Assembly: GCA_964402715.1 (NCBI GenBank)
Contig: CAYODJ010000003.1
Coordinates: forward strand, 40,538 to 104,537
From: CALXOD01 sp964402715
Lineage (GTDB): Bacteria; Verrucomicrobiota; Lentisphaeria; Victivallales; Victivallaceae
Direction of reading: 5' to 3'
DNA length: 64,000 bases
Part shown: piece after piece, positions 44,251 through 53,817 of the stretch
Layout of the letters: each line of letters opens with the position of its first letter
Numbering within the stretch: the first letter of the stretch is position 1
The notes under the pieces: model-generated
Told to the model about the DNA's origin: nothing
Seen by the model: only the letters and a program-made list of their open reading frames with translations
Databases searched by the model: none
Position numbers and translations under genes: made by a program

Positions 44251-45441
44251 ATGAGTACCTGTCGCATGGTTCTGCTGCCAGGACGTGAAAGATCGCTGTT
44301 GCGCCACCATCCGTGGATTTTTTCCGGTGCCGTTGAAAAGATCTGCGGGAGTCCCTCTCCGGGAGACACTGTCGAAGTCAGAGATGCGGGCGGCAATCTG
44401 TTGGCGTATGCAGCGTTTTCGCCTTCGTCCCAAATTATCGGCAGAGTATGGTCTTTCGCCGCGCACGACACCATCGATCGGAAATTCTTTGCGGAAAGAA
44501 TCGCGACGGCGCTGCAGTTGCGCAGCGCCGTCGGTTTGGACAATCCAAGCGGAGGATGCCGCCTAATCGCGTCTGAATCCGACAGACTGCCGGGTTTAAT
44601 CGTCGATCGCTACGGAGAATTCGCTGTTGTACAAATCCTCAGCGCTGGAGCTGAACGCCATCGGCAGGTTCTGCTGGACTTAATCCAGTCCGCCACAGGC
44701 TGCAGGGGAATCTACGAACGATCGGACGTCTCTGTACGCGCATTCGAGCGGTTACCCGAGCGCGCGGGGGTGCTGCAGGGCGAGCCGCCGCCGGAGTACA
44801 TTGAAATCCGCGAATGCGGGATGCGCTATCTGGTCGACATCCGTCACGGACATAAAACAGGATTTTATCTTGACCAGAGGGACAACCGAATGCTCATACG
44901 TCAGGTTGCAGCTGACAGAACCGTGCTGAACTGCTTTTCATACACGGGCTCATTCGCCGTGGCGGCGCTGATCGGCGGCGCAAAACATGTTGTGAACATA
45001 GACAGTTCGGCGCCGGCTCTGACGGTTGCTGCAAAAAACTGCCGTCTTAACGGGTTCGGCGAAGATCGCTGGGAAAACCGCTGTCAGGACGTTTTCGCCG
45101 CGCTCAGAGAGATGGTGAAATCGTCACGGCGTTTTGATCTGATTATCCTGGATCCGCCCAAATTTGTGGATCGCAGAGAATCGCTGCCTCGCGGCTGCCG
45201 TGCATATAAAGATATCGCGAGATTGGCCTTCAATTTGCTGAATCCCGGGGGAATGCTTGCGACATTCTCCTGTTCCGGTCTGATATCGCCGGAACTTTTT
45301 CAGAAAATCACCGCATCCGCCGCCATGGAGGCAGGCGTAAACGGCCGTATCATAAAGTACATGGAACAGGCGGCCGATCATCCTACATTGCTTGCCGTTC
45401 CTGAATCGTTCTATCTAAAGGGGCTTCTGATAGCTATTTAA
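44251..45441 (+). CDS. rlmI: RlmI-type 23S rRNA (cytosine-C5) methyltransferase
   Basis: This is a class I SAM-dependent methyltransferase that modifies a cytosine of 23S rRNA. The ATG at 44251 has AGGAGG 10 nt upstream, so the 19 in-frame codons before it are excluded. The 396-residue protein has an N-terminal PUA domain (HHPWIFSGAVEKI, GNLLAYAAFSPSSQIIGRVW), an EEHEE-like linker and the Rossmann domain. SAM motif I is VLNCFSYTGSFAVAAL and the catalytic-loop motif is LIILDPPKFVDRRESL. HGHKTGFYLDQRDNR is the other hallmark of the RlmI/RlmK group. It begins 5 bp after the DUF2079 gene and is probably co-transcribed. Confidence 0.92.
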   Translation: MSTCRMVLLPGRERSLLRHHPWIFSGAVEKICGSPSPGDTVEVRDAGGNLLAYAAFSPSSQIIGRVWSFAAHDTIDRKFFAERIATALQLRSAVGLDNPSGGCRLIASESDRLPGLIVDRYGEFAVVQILSAGAERHRQVLLDLIQSATGCRGIYERSDVSVRAFERLPERAGVLQGEPPPEYIEIRECGMRYLVDIRHGHKTGFYLDQRDNRMLIRQVAADRTVLNCFSYTGSFAVAALIGGAKHVVNIDSSAPALTVAAKNCRLNGFGEDRWENRCQDVFAALREMVKSSRRFDLIILDPPKFVDRRESLPRGCRAYKDIARLAFNLLNPGGMLATFSCSGLISPELFQKITASAAMEAGVNGRIIKYMEQAADHPTLLAVPESFYLKGLLIAI

Positions 45442-45517
45442 GCATCATCCGTCAGACTCTTGCCGCGGACACTGCCCTTTGTGCGCATTCCGCCATGACT
45501 GACCACGCACGGCCGAC

Positions 45518-45566
45518 GCGGCTCTGGCTCCGAAGCGACCGACAGATGCGCGGGCGCAATCATCTC
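45518..45566. repeat. REP-like palindromic element
   Basis: GCGGCTCTGGCTCCGAAGCG followed by ACCGACAGATGCGCGGGCGC parallels the left arm (CGGCTCTG) and right flank (GCGCGGGCGg) of the elements at 14831 and 16085. The central palindrome is eroded. Confidence 0.3.
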
Positions 45567-45819
45567 CGTTTCACGGCTTCTCCGGGCGGAAGAAAGAAAC
45601 AGAAAAGGACGACTTAAGGGAATAATAAGCTCAATACAACGACCGGAACGACCATTCCCGCCGCCTGTGAAACGTCCGTGATTTAATTTCCACACGGCAA
45701 ACGGCAGAAACTGTGCCATAGAAATATCGTGTTGCATTCCCCTATCACAGCGCCCTGCCGGATATCGGTTCCTTATTCGTCCGCACGATGAAATCGGTAG
45801 TGAAACCCGCGCTTCCCAA

Positions 45820-45848
45820 TTGACAAGGTGTGCAAATTATGTTAACTT
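45820..45848 (+). promoter_or_regulatory. promoter of the psd-pssA operon
   Basis: TTGACA (45820-45825), a 17-nt spacer and TAACTT (45843-45848), the same combination and spacing as at 38324-38352. The leader to psd would be about 145 nt. The surrounding AATTATGTTAACTTT resembles AATTGTGTTAACTTT at 20605-20619. Confidence 0.6.
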
Positions 45849-45999
45849 TAAGATCGTGAGCGTGCTACGTCCCGCAGAAAATTCTGACCCGAACTGGCTC
45901 GTTGTGCTCCATAATCGGTCGTAGCTCAGGACTCGGATATATGTACGTACCTGCTGTGCATAGAAAGATATACAAAATTCATAAAGGACGCATCGCCTG

Positions 46000-46686
46000 A
46001 TGATGACGCTCACACGATATGGTCTTCGGGAGTGGGGCGGAGGCGGAATAGTCGCGCTGCTTCTGTCCGCCGGATTCGCCCTGCTCATTTCCGCGGGATT
46101 TCCGATCTGCGGCTGGATTGGCATAGGCGCAACGGTCATCGGCTGGATGATGCTGGCCGCCTTCTTCCGCAGTCCTGTACGTCACATCCCCGCGGACACG
46201 GCTCAGATCATAAGTCCTGCGGATGGAACAGTGCGTGATGTCGAAGAAGTTGATTTCAATCAGGAACCGTTCACCGGCAGAGCGCTCAGAATCGGCATTT
46301 TCCTCTCGGTATTCAACGTTCATGTCAACCGCATGCCGTCAGATCTGGATGTGCACTGCGTCGTCTACAGACAGGGCAAGCATCTTGATGCTCGCAGCGG
46401 CGGCTGTGCCGCACAGAACGAGGCCATGACCGTCGTTGGAACGGCATCGGCCGCCGGAAGAAAATTCCCTCTGGGAATAAGACAGATTTCCGGAGCAATC
46501 GCAAAAAGAATAGTATGTTCCGCAGGCCCTGAACAACATTTCCGTCGAGGAGAAATTTACGGCATGATCAAGTTCGGCTCAAGAACCGAGCTGTACATTC
46601 CGACGACGGGATTCGACGTAAAAGTTCATGTGGGCGACCGCGTGTACGGCGGTGAAACCGTCATTGCCACCGTGAGACCTTCCTGA
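46000..46686 (+). CDS. psd: phosphatidylserine decarboxylase proenzyme (short type)
   Basis: The enzyme converts phosphatidylserine to phosphatidylethanolamine and uses a pyruvoyl group made by self-cleavage. The 228-residue protein is the short PSD class. Two N-terminal membrane helices (15-55) are followed by FFRSPVRHIP, the substrate/active-site segment ISPADGTV (71-78) and FNVHVNRMP. The cleavage site is Gly193-Ser194 in KFGSRTELYIP; Ser194 becomes the pyruvoyl group. AAAGGA lies 11 nt upstream of the first of two adjacent ATGs. It is followed 30 bp later by pssA, which makes its substrate. Confidence 0.93.
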   Translation: MMTLTRYGLREWGGGGIVALLLSAGFALLISAGFPICGWIGIGATVIGWMMLAAFFRSPVRHIPADTAQIISPADGTVRDVEEVDFNQEPFTGRALRIGIFLSVFNVHVNRMPSDLDVHCVVYRQGKHLDARSGGCAAQNEAMTVVGTASAAGRKFPLGIRQISGAIAKRIVCSAGPEQHFRRGEIYGMIKFGSRTELYIPTTGFDVKVHVGDRVYGGETVIATVRPS

Positions 46687-46716
46687 CTTTCACACTCTTC
46701 GAGCAGGAGCCATCAG

Positions 46717-47541
46717 ATGAAGAATCGTCTTGAGAGAATAATCAACCGAAGCCGTTGGCTGAAAGCGATCCCCAACACGCTAACCCTGTTCAATTCTCTC
46801 TGCGGGTTCGCGGCGATCCTCCTGACTCTGCAGGTATATAACCGAGGAACGCCTCCGAATCCAGTCTTTGCCACCAGCGCCCTGATTATTCTGTCCGCCA
46901 TGATATTCGATGCGTTGGACGGCTTCGCCGCACGGATACTGGACGCGGCCAGTATGCATGGCATACAGATGGACTCTCTTGCGGACATGGTTACATTCGG
47001 AGTGGCTCCCGCGACGGTGGTGGCGATTATGACGCACTCATGCCGTGAATTGAATCGACACCAGGAAATAGCTGTATATTTGCTCTGCTCTGTGTATCTG
47101 GGGGGAGCCGCGTTGCGATTGGCAACCTACAACGTGCATGCCATCCTGAATCAGAAGACCGGCGATGAGTTCACCGGTCTGCCGTCGCCGGGCGCCGCCG
47201 CCGCCATATGCAGTGTGGTGATTTTTGCTGTTTATTCCTCTGTTTCCCCTATTCCTATTGAACAGTTGCTCAGAGTGCTGCCGGCCTACGCCGCGCTTCT
47301 TGGACTGCTGATGATCAGCAACATACCTTATATTCATCTGGGCAAATGGCTGCTGGCCGCCCGTCGCAGCCGCAGACAGCAGATCTGGCTCCTCCTCATG
47401 CTGGCGGCGGTCGCACTGTTCAGGGCGGACGGGCTTCTCATGCTTGTGACAATTTATGTGCTTTCCGGACCGGTAATGCACATCATCCATCTGCTCCAGC
47501 GTCAGCGACCACCGGATAGGGGCGGGAAAGGAACGGTGTAA
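46717..47541 (+). CDS. pssA: CDP-diacylglycerol-serine O-phosphatidyltransferase
   Basis: This membrane enzyme makes phosphatidylserine from CDP-diacylglycerol and serine. The 274-residue protein carries the full CDP-alcohol phosphotransferase motif: Asp65-x2-Asp68-Gly69-x2-Ala72-Arg73-x8-Gly82-x3-Asp86-x3-Asp90. It has about eight membrane spans, and PNTLTLFNSLCGF is the usual first helix. Together with psd, 30 bp upstream, it forms the phosphatidylethanolamine pathway. GAGCAGGAG lies upstream of the start. Its stop codon shares one base with the start of the following epimerase gene (TAATG). Confidence 0.94.
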   Translation: MKNRLERIINRSRWLKAIPNTLTLFNSLCGFAAILLTLQVYNRGTPPNPVFATSALIILSAMIFDALDGFAARILDAASMHGIQMDSLADMVTFGVAPATVVAIMTHSCRELNRHQEIAVYLLCSVYLGGAALRLATYNVHAILNQKTGDEFTGLPSPGAAAAICSVVIFAVYSSVSPIPIEQLLRVLPAYAALLGLLMISNIPYIHLGKWLLAARRSRRQQIWLLLMLAAVALFRADGLLMLVTIYVLSGPVMHIIHLLQRQRPPDRGGKGTV

Positions 47542-48521
47542 TGCGTTATCTCATCACCGGCGGCGCCGGATTCATAGGAGGTCACCTGACCGAACGTCTG
47601 CTGCGGGACGGTCACACCGTTGTTGTCGTCGATAATTTTTCCACTGGAACCAGGGCGAATTTGGAAGTTGCTCTGACGATATCTTCCGAAAGACTTCGCA
47701 TTATTGAGGAGGATATTGTCTCCGCTCTGTCTTTGCTGGATCGAGAAATCCGTAACGCCGACTGTGTAATCCACCTAGCGGCTGCGGTCGGAGTAAAGCT
47801 GGTAATCCGCGATCCGGTGCAAACTCTGATCACCAACGTGCACGGCACGGAGAATGTGCTAGCCTGCGCGGCGAAATACGGGAAACGCGCCATTATCGCG
47901 TCCACCAGCGAGGTATACGGAAAGTTGACGAAGTCGTCTTTCTCCGAAAACGACGACCTGCTAATCGGCAATCCGCGATTGTCCCGTTGGTCCTACGCCT
48001 GCAGTAAGCTTCTTGACGAGTTCTTTCTGATGGCGCACCATCACCAGTCCGGCTTCCCCGGAACCGTAGTGCGTCTTTTCAACACAGTGGGGCCGCGTCA
48101 AACAGGTCGATACGGCATGGTGATCCCGCGTTTCGTGTCGCAGGCGCTGCATGGAGAGCCTCTGCTGGTGTACGGGAGCGGAGAACAGACCCGGTGCTTC
48201 TGCCATGTTCTTGACACGGTGCGGGCACTGACATCGCTGACTGAGCGCCGGGAAACCTACGGCGAAATCTACAATGTCGGCGGAACCAGGAGCATCTCCA
48301 TCGATGAACTCGCCCGATTCATCATATCTCGGATCGGAAGTAAATCAGCAATCCGGCATATCCCGTATGAAAAGGCATATGAAAAAGGATTCGAAGACAT
48401 GATGCACCGTGCACCGGACACTGCCGCTCTGCGAAAATTAACGGGATGGACTCCTGAATTCACGCTGGAAAACATAATCGACGACGTCGTCGCGGAACAG
48501 CGCCGTGCCGATCGTGCATGA
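47541..48521 (+). CDS. NAD-dependent sugar epimerase/dehydratase (extended SDR)
   Basis: This 326-residue extended short-chain dehydrogenase acts on a nucleotide sugar. The NAD site is TGGAGFIGGHL at the N-terminus and VVDNFSTGTRANL follows. The catalytic residues are in ASTSEVYG and the YxxxK motif YACSK. FNTVGPRQTGRYGMVIPRFV and GEQTRCFCHVLDTVRAL are substrate-loop segments shared by UDP-glucose 4-epimerases, UDP-glucuronate decarboxylases and dTDP-glucose dehydratases. I cannot choose among them. It is coupled to pssA by TAATG overlap, which suggests a glycolipid or envelope role. It ends 4 bp from the end of the convergent pyk gene. Confidence 0.85.
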   Translation: MRYLITGGAGFIGGHLTERLLRDGHTVVVVDNFSTGTRANLEVALTISSERLRIIEEDIVSALSLLDREIRNADCVIHLAAAVGVKLVIRDPVQTLITNVHGTENVLACAAKYGKRAIIASTSEVYGKLTKSSFSENDDLLIGNPRLSRWSYACSKLLDEFFLMAHHHQSGFPGTVVRLFNTVGPRQTGRYGMVIPRFVSQALHGEPLLVYGSGEQTRCFCHVLDTVRALTSLTERRETYGEIYNVGGTRSISIDELARFIISRIGSKSAIRHIPYEKAYEKGFEDMMHRAPDTAALRKLTGWTPEFTLENIIDDVVAEQRRADRA

Positions 48522-48525
48522 TGCT

Positions 48526-49989
48526 CTACAGCGGAAGCGCCGAAGCTGTGTCCCGGTCATGACAGATGTCTGAATCGTCCGCAAGCACATCGCACGGCCG
48601 CACGATGCAGTACAGATCGGTCGATGAAGACTCCGGAGAAAACCGTCCCAGCACCGCGACCAAATCATCGCTCTTAATCCTGTTTTTCTCCAGCAGATAG
48701 CGCAGGGACGCCTTGAGCAGGTGGTGGGGATCTTCCACATATTCCATCACCTCCGGCTGAACTCCGTAAGTCAGAGAAAGTCGGCGCGCGACGTTTGGAC
48801 GATAGGTCAGTCCGAAGATCGGCACCTTGCCACGATACGCGGAACAGAGATTGCACGATCTGCCGCTGCCCGTGTTGCAAATCACAGATTGCACCGGCAA
48901 TGTCTTGGACGCCTCCATCACCGAGTGCACAATACAACCGCGCACGGGATTGTCGGCGTCATCAATACGATTCAACCTGGTAAAAAGGTTGTCCGGAGAA
49001 GCCTCCGTTTGACGAATAATGCGGCTCATCATCGCCACGGACTCCACCGGATAGTCTCCCTGAGCGGTCTCCCCGCTGAGCATGACTGCGTCGGTGCCGT
49101 CGAGCACGGCGTTCGCTATGTCACTTACTTCCGCTCGAGTAGGCCGCGAAGCATGAATCATGCTCTGCAGCATCTGTGTGGCGGTGATCACCTGCTTATG
49201 CCGCCGCATGCACTCATAAATGATGTTTTTCTGAATCAACGGAACTTCCTCGAGCGGTATTTCGATGCCGAGATCACCGCGGGCAACCATCACCCCTGCG
49301 GCCACATCGAGAATGTCCGACAAATTATTCACTCCCTGACGATTCTCGATCTTGGCAATGATGCTGATCGAGCTGTCATGCGTGTCCAGAATACTCTGCA
49401 ACGCCATAACATCATCCCGATCGCGGACAAAAGAATGCGCTATGAAATCCAGCTGATTGGCGACGGCGAAATCGACAAATTCCCTGTCCTTGCGAGTCAA
49501 AGCCGGCGTACGCAGCGCCGCATCAGGGACATTAACCGATTTCTTGTCGTACACCGTCCCGGCATGCGTGACGCGGCACAATAATTTTTCCGGATTCCGG
49601 CCGACCACCTCCAATTCCACCGCGCCGTCGTCAACAACTATTCGCTGACCGATCTTGACCTCTTCCGCAAATCTGGCATAATTCACCCGAAAACCGTCCC
49701 CGTCAGGAACCGGATTGCCGCTCACCAGAACAGTCTGCGCCAATTTCAATTCCATGGGAGCCGACAAATCGCTCGTACGCACATTGGGACCCTTGGTATC
49801 GATCATGATGCCAATCTGGTCCGAGACATCACGGATGTTCCTCACAATCGCGGCCGCTTCTTCAATGGTCATGTGGGCCGTATTGAGACGGGCCACATTC
49901 ATCCCGGCGTCGTATAACTTTCTCAGCAACTCCACGCTGCTGTTCAGACTCGAGACAGTTGCAACAATTTTAGTTCTCTTAAATTCCAT
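48526..49989 (-). CDS. pyk: pyruvate kinase
   Basis: The enzyme makes pyruvate and ATP from phosphoenolpyruvate. The 487-residue length is standard. The signature region IIAKIENRQGVNN carries the catalytic Lys; other motifs are MIDTKGPNVRT, MVARGDLGIEIP and TATQMLQSMI, with the C-terminal domain from about 345. The N-terminal segment reads RLNTAHMT instead of the common RLNFSHG. Ala38 therefore stands where a potassium-binding Ser is usual; as far as I recall the same NTAH form occurs in Bacteroidetes pyruvate kinases. It is 2 bp downstream of the acyltransferase gene on the same strand. Confidence 0.95.
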   Translation of the reverse strand: MEFKRTKIVATVSSLNSSVELLRKLYDAGMNVARLNTAHMTIEEAAAIVRNIRDVSDQIGIMIDTKGPNVRTSDLSAPMELKLAQTVLVSGNPVPDGDGFRVNYARFAEEVKIGQRIVVDDGAVELEVVGRNPEKLLCRVTHAGTVYDKKSVNVPDAALRTPALTRKDREFVDFAVANQLDFIAHSFVRDRDDVMALQSILDTHDSSISIIAKIENRQGVNNLSDILDVAAGVMVARGDLGIEIPLEEVPLIQKNIIYECMRRHKQVITATQMLQSMIHASRPTRAEVSDIANAVLDGTDAVMLSGETAQGDYPVESVAMMSRIIRQTEASPDNLFTRLNRIDDADNPVRGCIVHSVMEASKTLPVQSVICNTGSGRSCNLCSAYRGKVPIFGLTYRPNVARRLSLTYGVQPEVMEYVEDPHHLLKASLRYLLEKNRIKSDDLVAVLGRFSPESSSTDLYCIVRPCDVLADDSDICHDRDTASALPL

Positions 49990-49991
49990 AC

Positions 49992-51008
49992 CTAATTTTC
50001 CCGTTTACTGTCACAAGCATGACGGTTGAAAAATGCAGAGCTGACTGTCTGAGCATAATACGGGTAGCGATTCACCAACTCTTGCGGACAATGAGGCGGA
50101 ATGTATCGGAACCGCCTGTAAAGCCATAAATACTGTTCGGGATATCGACGGATGTAACTGGCGGAAACATCCATGAGTTCCTGAATGACCGAGTCGTCAC
50201 TCTCGTATTGCTCGAAAGGACGCGACAGCCATTCGGCATGGGCCCGCACACGCCCGTCCGGCATTCGCAAAGACACACCGAAAATGATGACCGAGGCAAT
50301 CCCGCGAGTATTGCAATAGCGCTTCAGACTCGCCGGTGCCTTGCTGCTCGCCACAGGCATGTCGAAAAACCGCACAAATATCCCGCCGTCGCGGATTCTG
50401 GTGTTCTGATCGATTAAGGTTCCGACGCCCAACCCGTCTTTCAACGCCCGTGTTGCCGCACGGATCGCTCCATGCGCAAAAATAATGTGGAGCCCTTTCT
50501 CTCTCTCCCGACTGCCGTGGTTAAGAAGGCGGTTAAGATAAGGATTACGCACCGGCTTCGCGATCGCAACCATGCGTATTCCGGCGTAATAGGGTGCCAT
50601 CAATCCGGACGCCTCCCAACTCCCGAGATGCGGATTGACGAAGATAATCCGTTCGCCCGCCGCCGCATGCGCCCTCAATCTGGATGTGACTTCCTCCGGA
50701 AGTTCATACCATCTCTCAATGCGGCGGGGATTGCCGCTGAGCCAGATGAATTCGAACAGGTTGAAGAACATATGATAACAACTGCGTTTGCCGATCCGAT
50801 GCGCATCAGAGATACTTCTCTCAGGCATTGCTGTCCGGATGTTTGCAACAACCAACCGGCGGAAAAACGGCATAACCCAGACTATGGCACCGCCGGCCGC
50901 CGCCGGAATTCGCAATCCCCAGTGAGGCAGACTCCGGATCATCCCATACAGCACCAAAACGGCGGCGTACTCGATTCTATAACGAATATTTAATATAAAT
51001 TTTTTCAC
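49992..51008 (-). CDS. LpxL/HtrB-type lysophospholipid (lipid A) acyltransferase
   Basis: This inner-membrane acyltransferase probably adds a secondary acyl chain to lipid A. The 338-residue protein has an N-terminal membrane anchor (about 10-55). The catalytic H-x4-E motif is PHLGSWEASG, and VNPHLG aligns with the HxxxxD/E box. GVGTLIDQNTRIRDGGIFVRFF (split here at LIDQN / TRIRDGG) is the second family motif. The product implies that the organism makes lipopolysaccharide or a related lipid. It shares the transcription unit with pyk, starting upstream at 51008; no clear promoter was found. Confidence 0.85.
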   Translation of the reverse strand: MKKFILNIRYRIEYAAVLVLYGMIRSLPHWGLRIPAAAGGAIVWVMPFFRRLVVANIRTAMPERSISDAHRIGKRSCYHMFFNLFEFIWLSGNPRRIERWYELPEEVTSRLRAHAAAGERIIFVNPHLGSWEASGLMAPYYAGIRMVAIAKPVRNPYLNRLLNHGSREREKGLHIIFAHGAIRAATRALKDGLGVGTLIDQNTRIRDGGIFVRFFDMPVASSKAPASLKRYCNTRGIASVIIFGVSLRMPDGRVRAHAEWLSRPFEQYESDDSVIQELMDVSASYIRRYPEQYLWLYRRFRYIPPHCPQELVNRYPYYAQTVSSAFFNRHACDSKREN

Positions 51009-51442
51009 TCTGCGTCGTAGTTGTTACCTGTTTCTCAAAATCAAAAACCGCCGACGCCACCGCCACAGATGCATATCGGAATATTCAAACATGCGGGACG
51101 ACTCAGCTCCGAAAGTCGTCATTTTCTCCGTTCACAGTCGCCGCATGGCGGATTCTCCGTATCATGCCGCACGGGGCGGACACCGATACTGCGGCGGATT
51201 CCGTCCAAATCAATCCCTCGTCACGGTCCCGCCGGCCGCGTCGGCACGATCCGTCACACCGACCGCGCCTCCACTCCCGACTGATTCACCGCACGCTCCA
51301 GCCGTCACATGCGCATGCATCGGCGGAATCGCAGTCCTCGCGCAGATTCGGCCTCCACGCGCCCACGTTTCAGACATCGCATCAGTTCCGGACGCGGACC
51401 GTCCGCGCTGCCAACGATTCAGGCGTCTCGACATCCATCCGT
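51009..51442. other. intergenic region, 0.43 kb, no gene seen
   Basis: GC-rich sequence between the acyltransferase gene start and the rpsA terminator. Short frames on both strands have no recognisable content. A GCGGACCGTCCGC palindrome lies near 51391-51405. Otherwise nothing is identified. Confidence 0.4.
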
Positions 51443-51478
51443 AAAAAACGAGAACAGGAACCTGAGTTCCTGTTCTCG
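51443..51478 (-). terminator. rho-independent terminator of rpsA
   Basis: A perfect 13-bp stem, CGAGAACAGGAAC (51449-51461) pairing with GTTCCTGTTCTCG (51466-51478) around a 4-nt loop, is followed on the minus strand by six T residues (A at 51443-51448 on plus). It lies 50 bp after the rpsA stop codon in the correct orientation. Confidence 0.92.
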
Positions 51479-51526
51479 ACGCGGCATTTCACTTTCAGCG
51501 GCGACAATCCATCCACATGACCGGAA

Positions 51527-53269
51527 TCAATCAAGTTTGAGATTGGAGAGCGCCTCTTTGCTGAAAACCTCCCCCATGTCGACCATCGATTCACCCGGTT
51601 TCAGCGCGGCGGTGTATTCCTCCTCGGCCGCCTTTAAATCCTCGTCTGAGAAACCCTCGCTGACAGCCTTGATGGACAAGCCGATACGGCGTTCCTCGGT
51701 GTCAACCTTGATAACCCGAGCCTCGACCTCGTCCCCGACGGAGAGAACATCCTTCACCTTGTCCACGTGATCGCGGCTGAGCTGGGAAATGTGGATGAGG
51801 CCGTCGATCTTGTTGCTCAGTTCCACAAAGGCACCGAAAGCGGCGATCTTGGTCACCTTGCCTTTCACCACATCGCCGACCTTGTACAGATTGTTGATCT
51901 CCGCCCACGGATCACTCTCCGCCTGTTTCAACCCGAGAGAGATACGCTGCTGCTCCGGATTGATGTCCAGAATGACGGTCTCGACCTCCATGCCGGGCTT
52001 CAGCAGCTCGTTCGGATTGTTGATCTTCCGCGTCCAGCTCATGTCGGAAACATGTATCATGCCGTCGATGTCATTCTCAATTTCAACAAACGCACCGTAG
52101 CTCGTCATGTTGCGAACTTTGCCCTTGATCCGACTGCCCACGGGATACTTCGCCGCCAGCACCTCCCAGGGATTCGGCTCTTTCTGCCGAAGGCCCAACG
52201 AAATTTTGCGGCTCTCGCTGTCCACGTCGAGCACCACGGCTTCGACCGTCTCACCGACCTGAACGATGTCGCTGGCTTTGGCAACGCGCTTGGTCCAACT
52301 CATTTCAGACACATGAATCAAACCTTCCACGCCACTTTCTATCTCCACGAACGCACCGTACGGCATGAGATTCACCACCCGTCCCGTGACTCTGCTGCCG
52401 ACCGGATACTTCGACGCGATGTTGTCCCACGGGTTCGGCGTTTTCTGCTTGTAGCCTAAAGAAACACGACCCTTCGCCTCGTCTATATTGAGAATCACCA
52501 CCTCGATCGGCTGTCCCACGGTCAGCATCTCCGAAGGATGCGAGATTCTTCCCCAGGAAAGATCGGTGATGTGCAACAGACCATCCACGCCGCCGAGGTC
52601 GATGAACGCCCCGAAATCCGTAATGTTCTTCACCACGCCGGATCTCAATTCGCCGACAACCATGGTTTTCAGCAGAGCGTTGCGGCGTTCACGCAGCGAC
52701 TCCTCCAGAAGCTCCCGCCGGGAAACGACGATATTGCGGCGCTCCTGGTTGATTTTGATGATCTTGACGTCGAACTCCTTTCCGATGTAGTCGTCCATGT
52801 TGCGCACCGGTCCGATATCCAGCTGGGAACCCGGTAAAAATGCCGGGAAACCCTCGATATCCACCATGATCCCGCCTTTCACCCGATGCCGCATGAATCC
52901 CTTGGTCACATAACCTTCCCCGTACTCGGTGGTTATCTTGTTCCACGCCTTAATCGAATAGGCCTTCTCCAGACTTATGCTCGGCATGTTCTGCTCGTTC
53001 TCGATTTCCTCCAGCAGAACATCAATCTTATCGCCGATTTTCACCTCGTCGTACTGACGGAATTCAGAGGCGGGGACAAATCCCTCCGCCTTATAACCAA
53101 TGTCCACAAGCGCACCGTCCGGACGCTTTGCCACCACCACACCTTCACGAATCTTTCCCTTGGTGAACTCCTTGCCCGTACCACCTGATTCAAGCAGTTC
53201 GCCCATGGAAGGCATGTTACTCAAATCGACAAAACTGCCGCCGTCCGTAAGTTTGTTTTCTTCAGCCAT
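51527..53269 (-). CDS. rpsA: 30S ribosomal protein S1
   Basis: S1 helps mRNA bind the 30S subunit. The 580-residue protein has six tandem S1/OB domains (starting near residues 38, 120, 207, 292, 379 and 465). Repeated motifs are DFGAFIDLGGVDGLLHITDLSW, shortened here to its core GAFIDLGG, then YGAFVEIESGVEGLIHVSEM and FGAFVELSNKIDGLIHISQL. Repeats 3-6 are the most regular, as usual. An acidic tail follows (EGFSDEDLKAAEEEY). The start has only a weak purine stretch (AAAGAAA), common for rpsA genes, which autoregulate. Flanks show a promoter at 53366-53393 and a terminator at 51443-51478, so it is monocistronic. Confidence 0.96.
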   Translation of the reverse strand: MAEENKLTDGGSFVDLSNMPSMGELLESGGTGKEFTKGKIREGVVVAKRPDGALVDIGYKAEGFVPASEFRQYDEVKIGDKIDVLLEEIENEQNMPSISLEKAYSIKAWNKITTEYGEGYVTKGFMRHRVKGGIMVDIEGFPAFLPGSQLDIGPVRNMDDYIGKEFDVKIIKINQERRNIVVSRRELLEESLRERRNALLKTMVVGELRSGVVKNITDFGAFIDLGGVDGLLHITDLSWGRISHPSEMLTVGQPIEVVILNIDEAKGRVSLGYKQKTPNPWDNIASKYPVGSRVTGRVVNLMPYGAFVEIESGVEGLIHVSEMSWTKRVAKASDIVQVGETVEAVVLDVDSESRKISLGLRQKEPNPWEVLAAKYPVGSRIKGKVRNMTSYGAFVEIENDIDGMIHVSDMSWTRKINNPNELLKPGMEVETVILDINPEQQRISLGLKQAESDPWAEINNLYKVGDVVKGKVTKIAAFGAFVELSNKIDGLIHISQLSRDHVDKVKDVLSVGDEVEARVIKVDTEERRIGLSIKAVSEGFSDEDLKAAEEEYTAALKPGESMVDMGEVFSKEALSNLKLD

Positions 53270-53365
53270 GTTGTTTCTTTACTGGTTTGCTAAGATGTTG
53301 TGTTAGACCGCGTGCCGCCGCCTCATGGGCACACATGGATGTCCGGGACAGCCGCACATCTTGGA

Positions 53366-53393
53366 ATAATAACGCGCCACGGACAAATTGCAA
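53366..53393 (-). promoter_or_regulatory. promoter of rpsA
   Basis: On the minus strand TTGCAA (53388-53393), a 16-nt spacer and TATTAT (53366-53371). The predicted transcript starts near 53359, giving a leader of about 90 nt, long enough for S1 autoregulation. Confidence 0.6.
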
Positions 53394-53753
53394 GCCGACA
53401 TTCTTTTTTTTTCCACTTTTTCCGTGATGCGCAACCGGAATCCCGATGACACGGGATTCAAGGCGCCGCAGCCCGCCTGCGTAATCCATGACAGGATCCG
53501 TGTCTGCGGAAAATTCGGCAGAACGCCGTCACGAACCGCAAGCCAGGTTCATCGAGAAGCTGGAATCGCCGACGGACATATCGGCGCAACCGTTGGTGCG
53601 CGACTTCCGTGCTGACTGCAGAGAAAACCTCACGGAGACAAAACAGTCGCGGCTCAAATCCCATTTGCGCTCAAACGAAACGGCGAAAGCATTGACCCCC
53701 CCGCCCGTCTGCGGCATCCTCCGAAAACGGATTGCACATGGATGACGGGACAT
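53394..53753. other. intergenic region between divergent rpsA and guaB promoters
   Basis: The 360 bp contain open but unrecognised short frames on both strands and a T-rich stretch at 53401-53410. It may hold eroded coding sequence, but nothing can be named. Confidence 0.35.
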
Positions 53754-53782
53754 TTGAATAAAGTCCGACATGGCGTTATACT
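53754..53782 (+). promoter_or_regulatory. promoter of guaB
   Basis: TTGAAT (53754-53759), a 17-nt spacer and TATACT (53777-53782), close to consensus. Transcription from about 53789 gives a ~29-nt leader to guaB. Confidence 0.75.
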
Positions 53783-53817
53783 AACGCGGACAAACACCCA
53801 TCGGAGACACACGATCT

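Larger units (their letters stand above)
45442..45999. other. intergenic region, 0.56 kb
   Basis: The stretch contains a REP-like element (45518-45566) and the promoter of the psd operon (45820-45848). A 19-codon frame, 45941-46000, overlaps the psd ATG but has no ribosome site and is probably chance. No other gene is seen. Confidence 0.5.

Noticed and set aside
45941..46000. 19-codon frame overlapping the psd start
   Set aside because: No ribosome site and no conserved feature; too short to support as a leader peptide.
48526..48650. Pyruvate kinase C-terminus possibly altered by the 4-bp convergent overlap zone
   Set aside because: Length (487) and C-terminal domain are normal; the tight convergence with the epimerase gene is ordinary.
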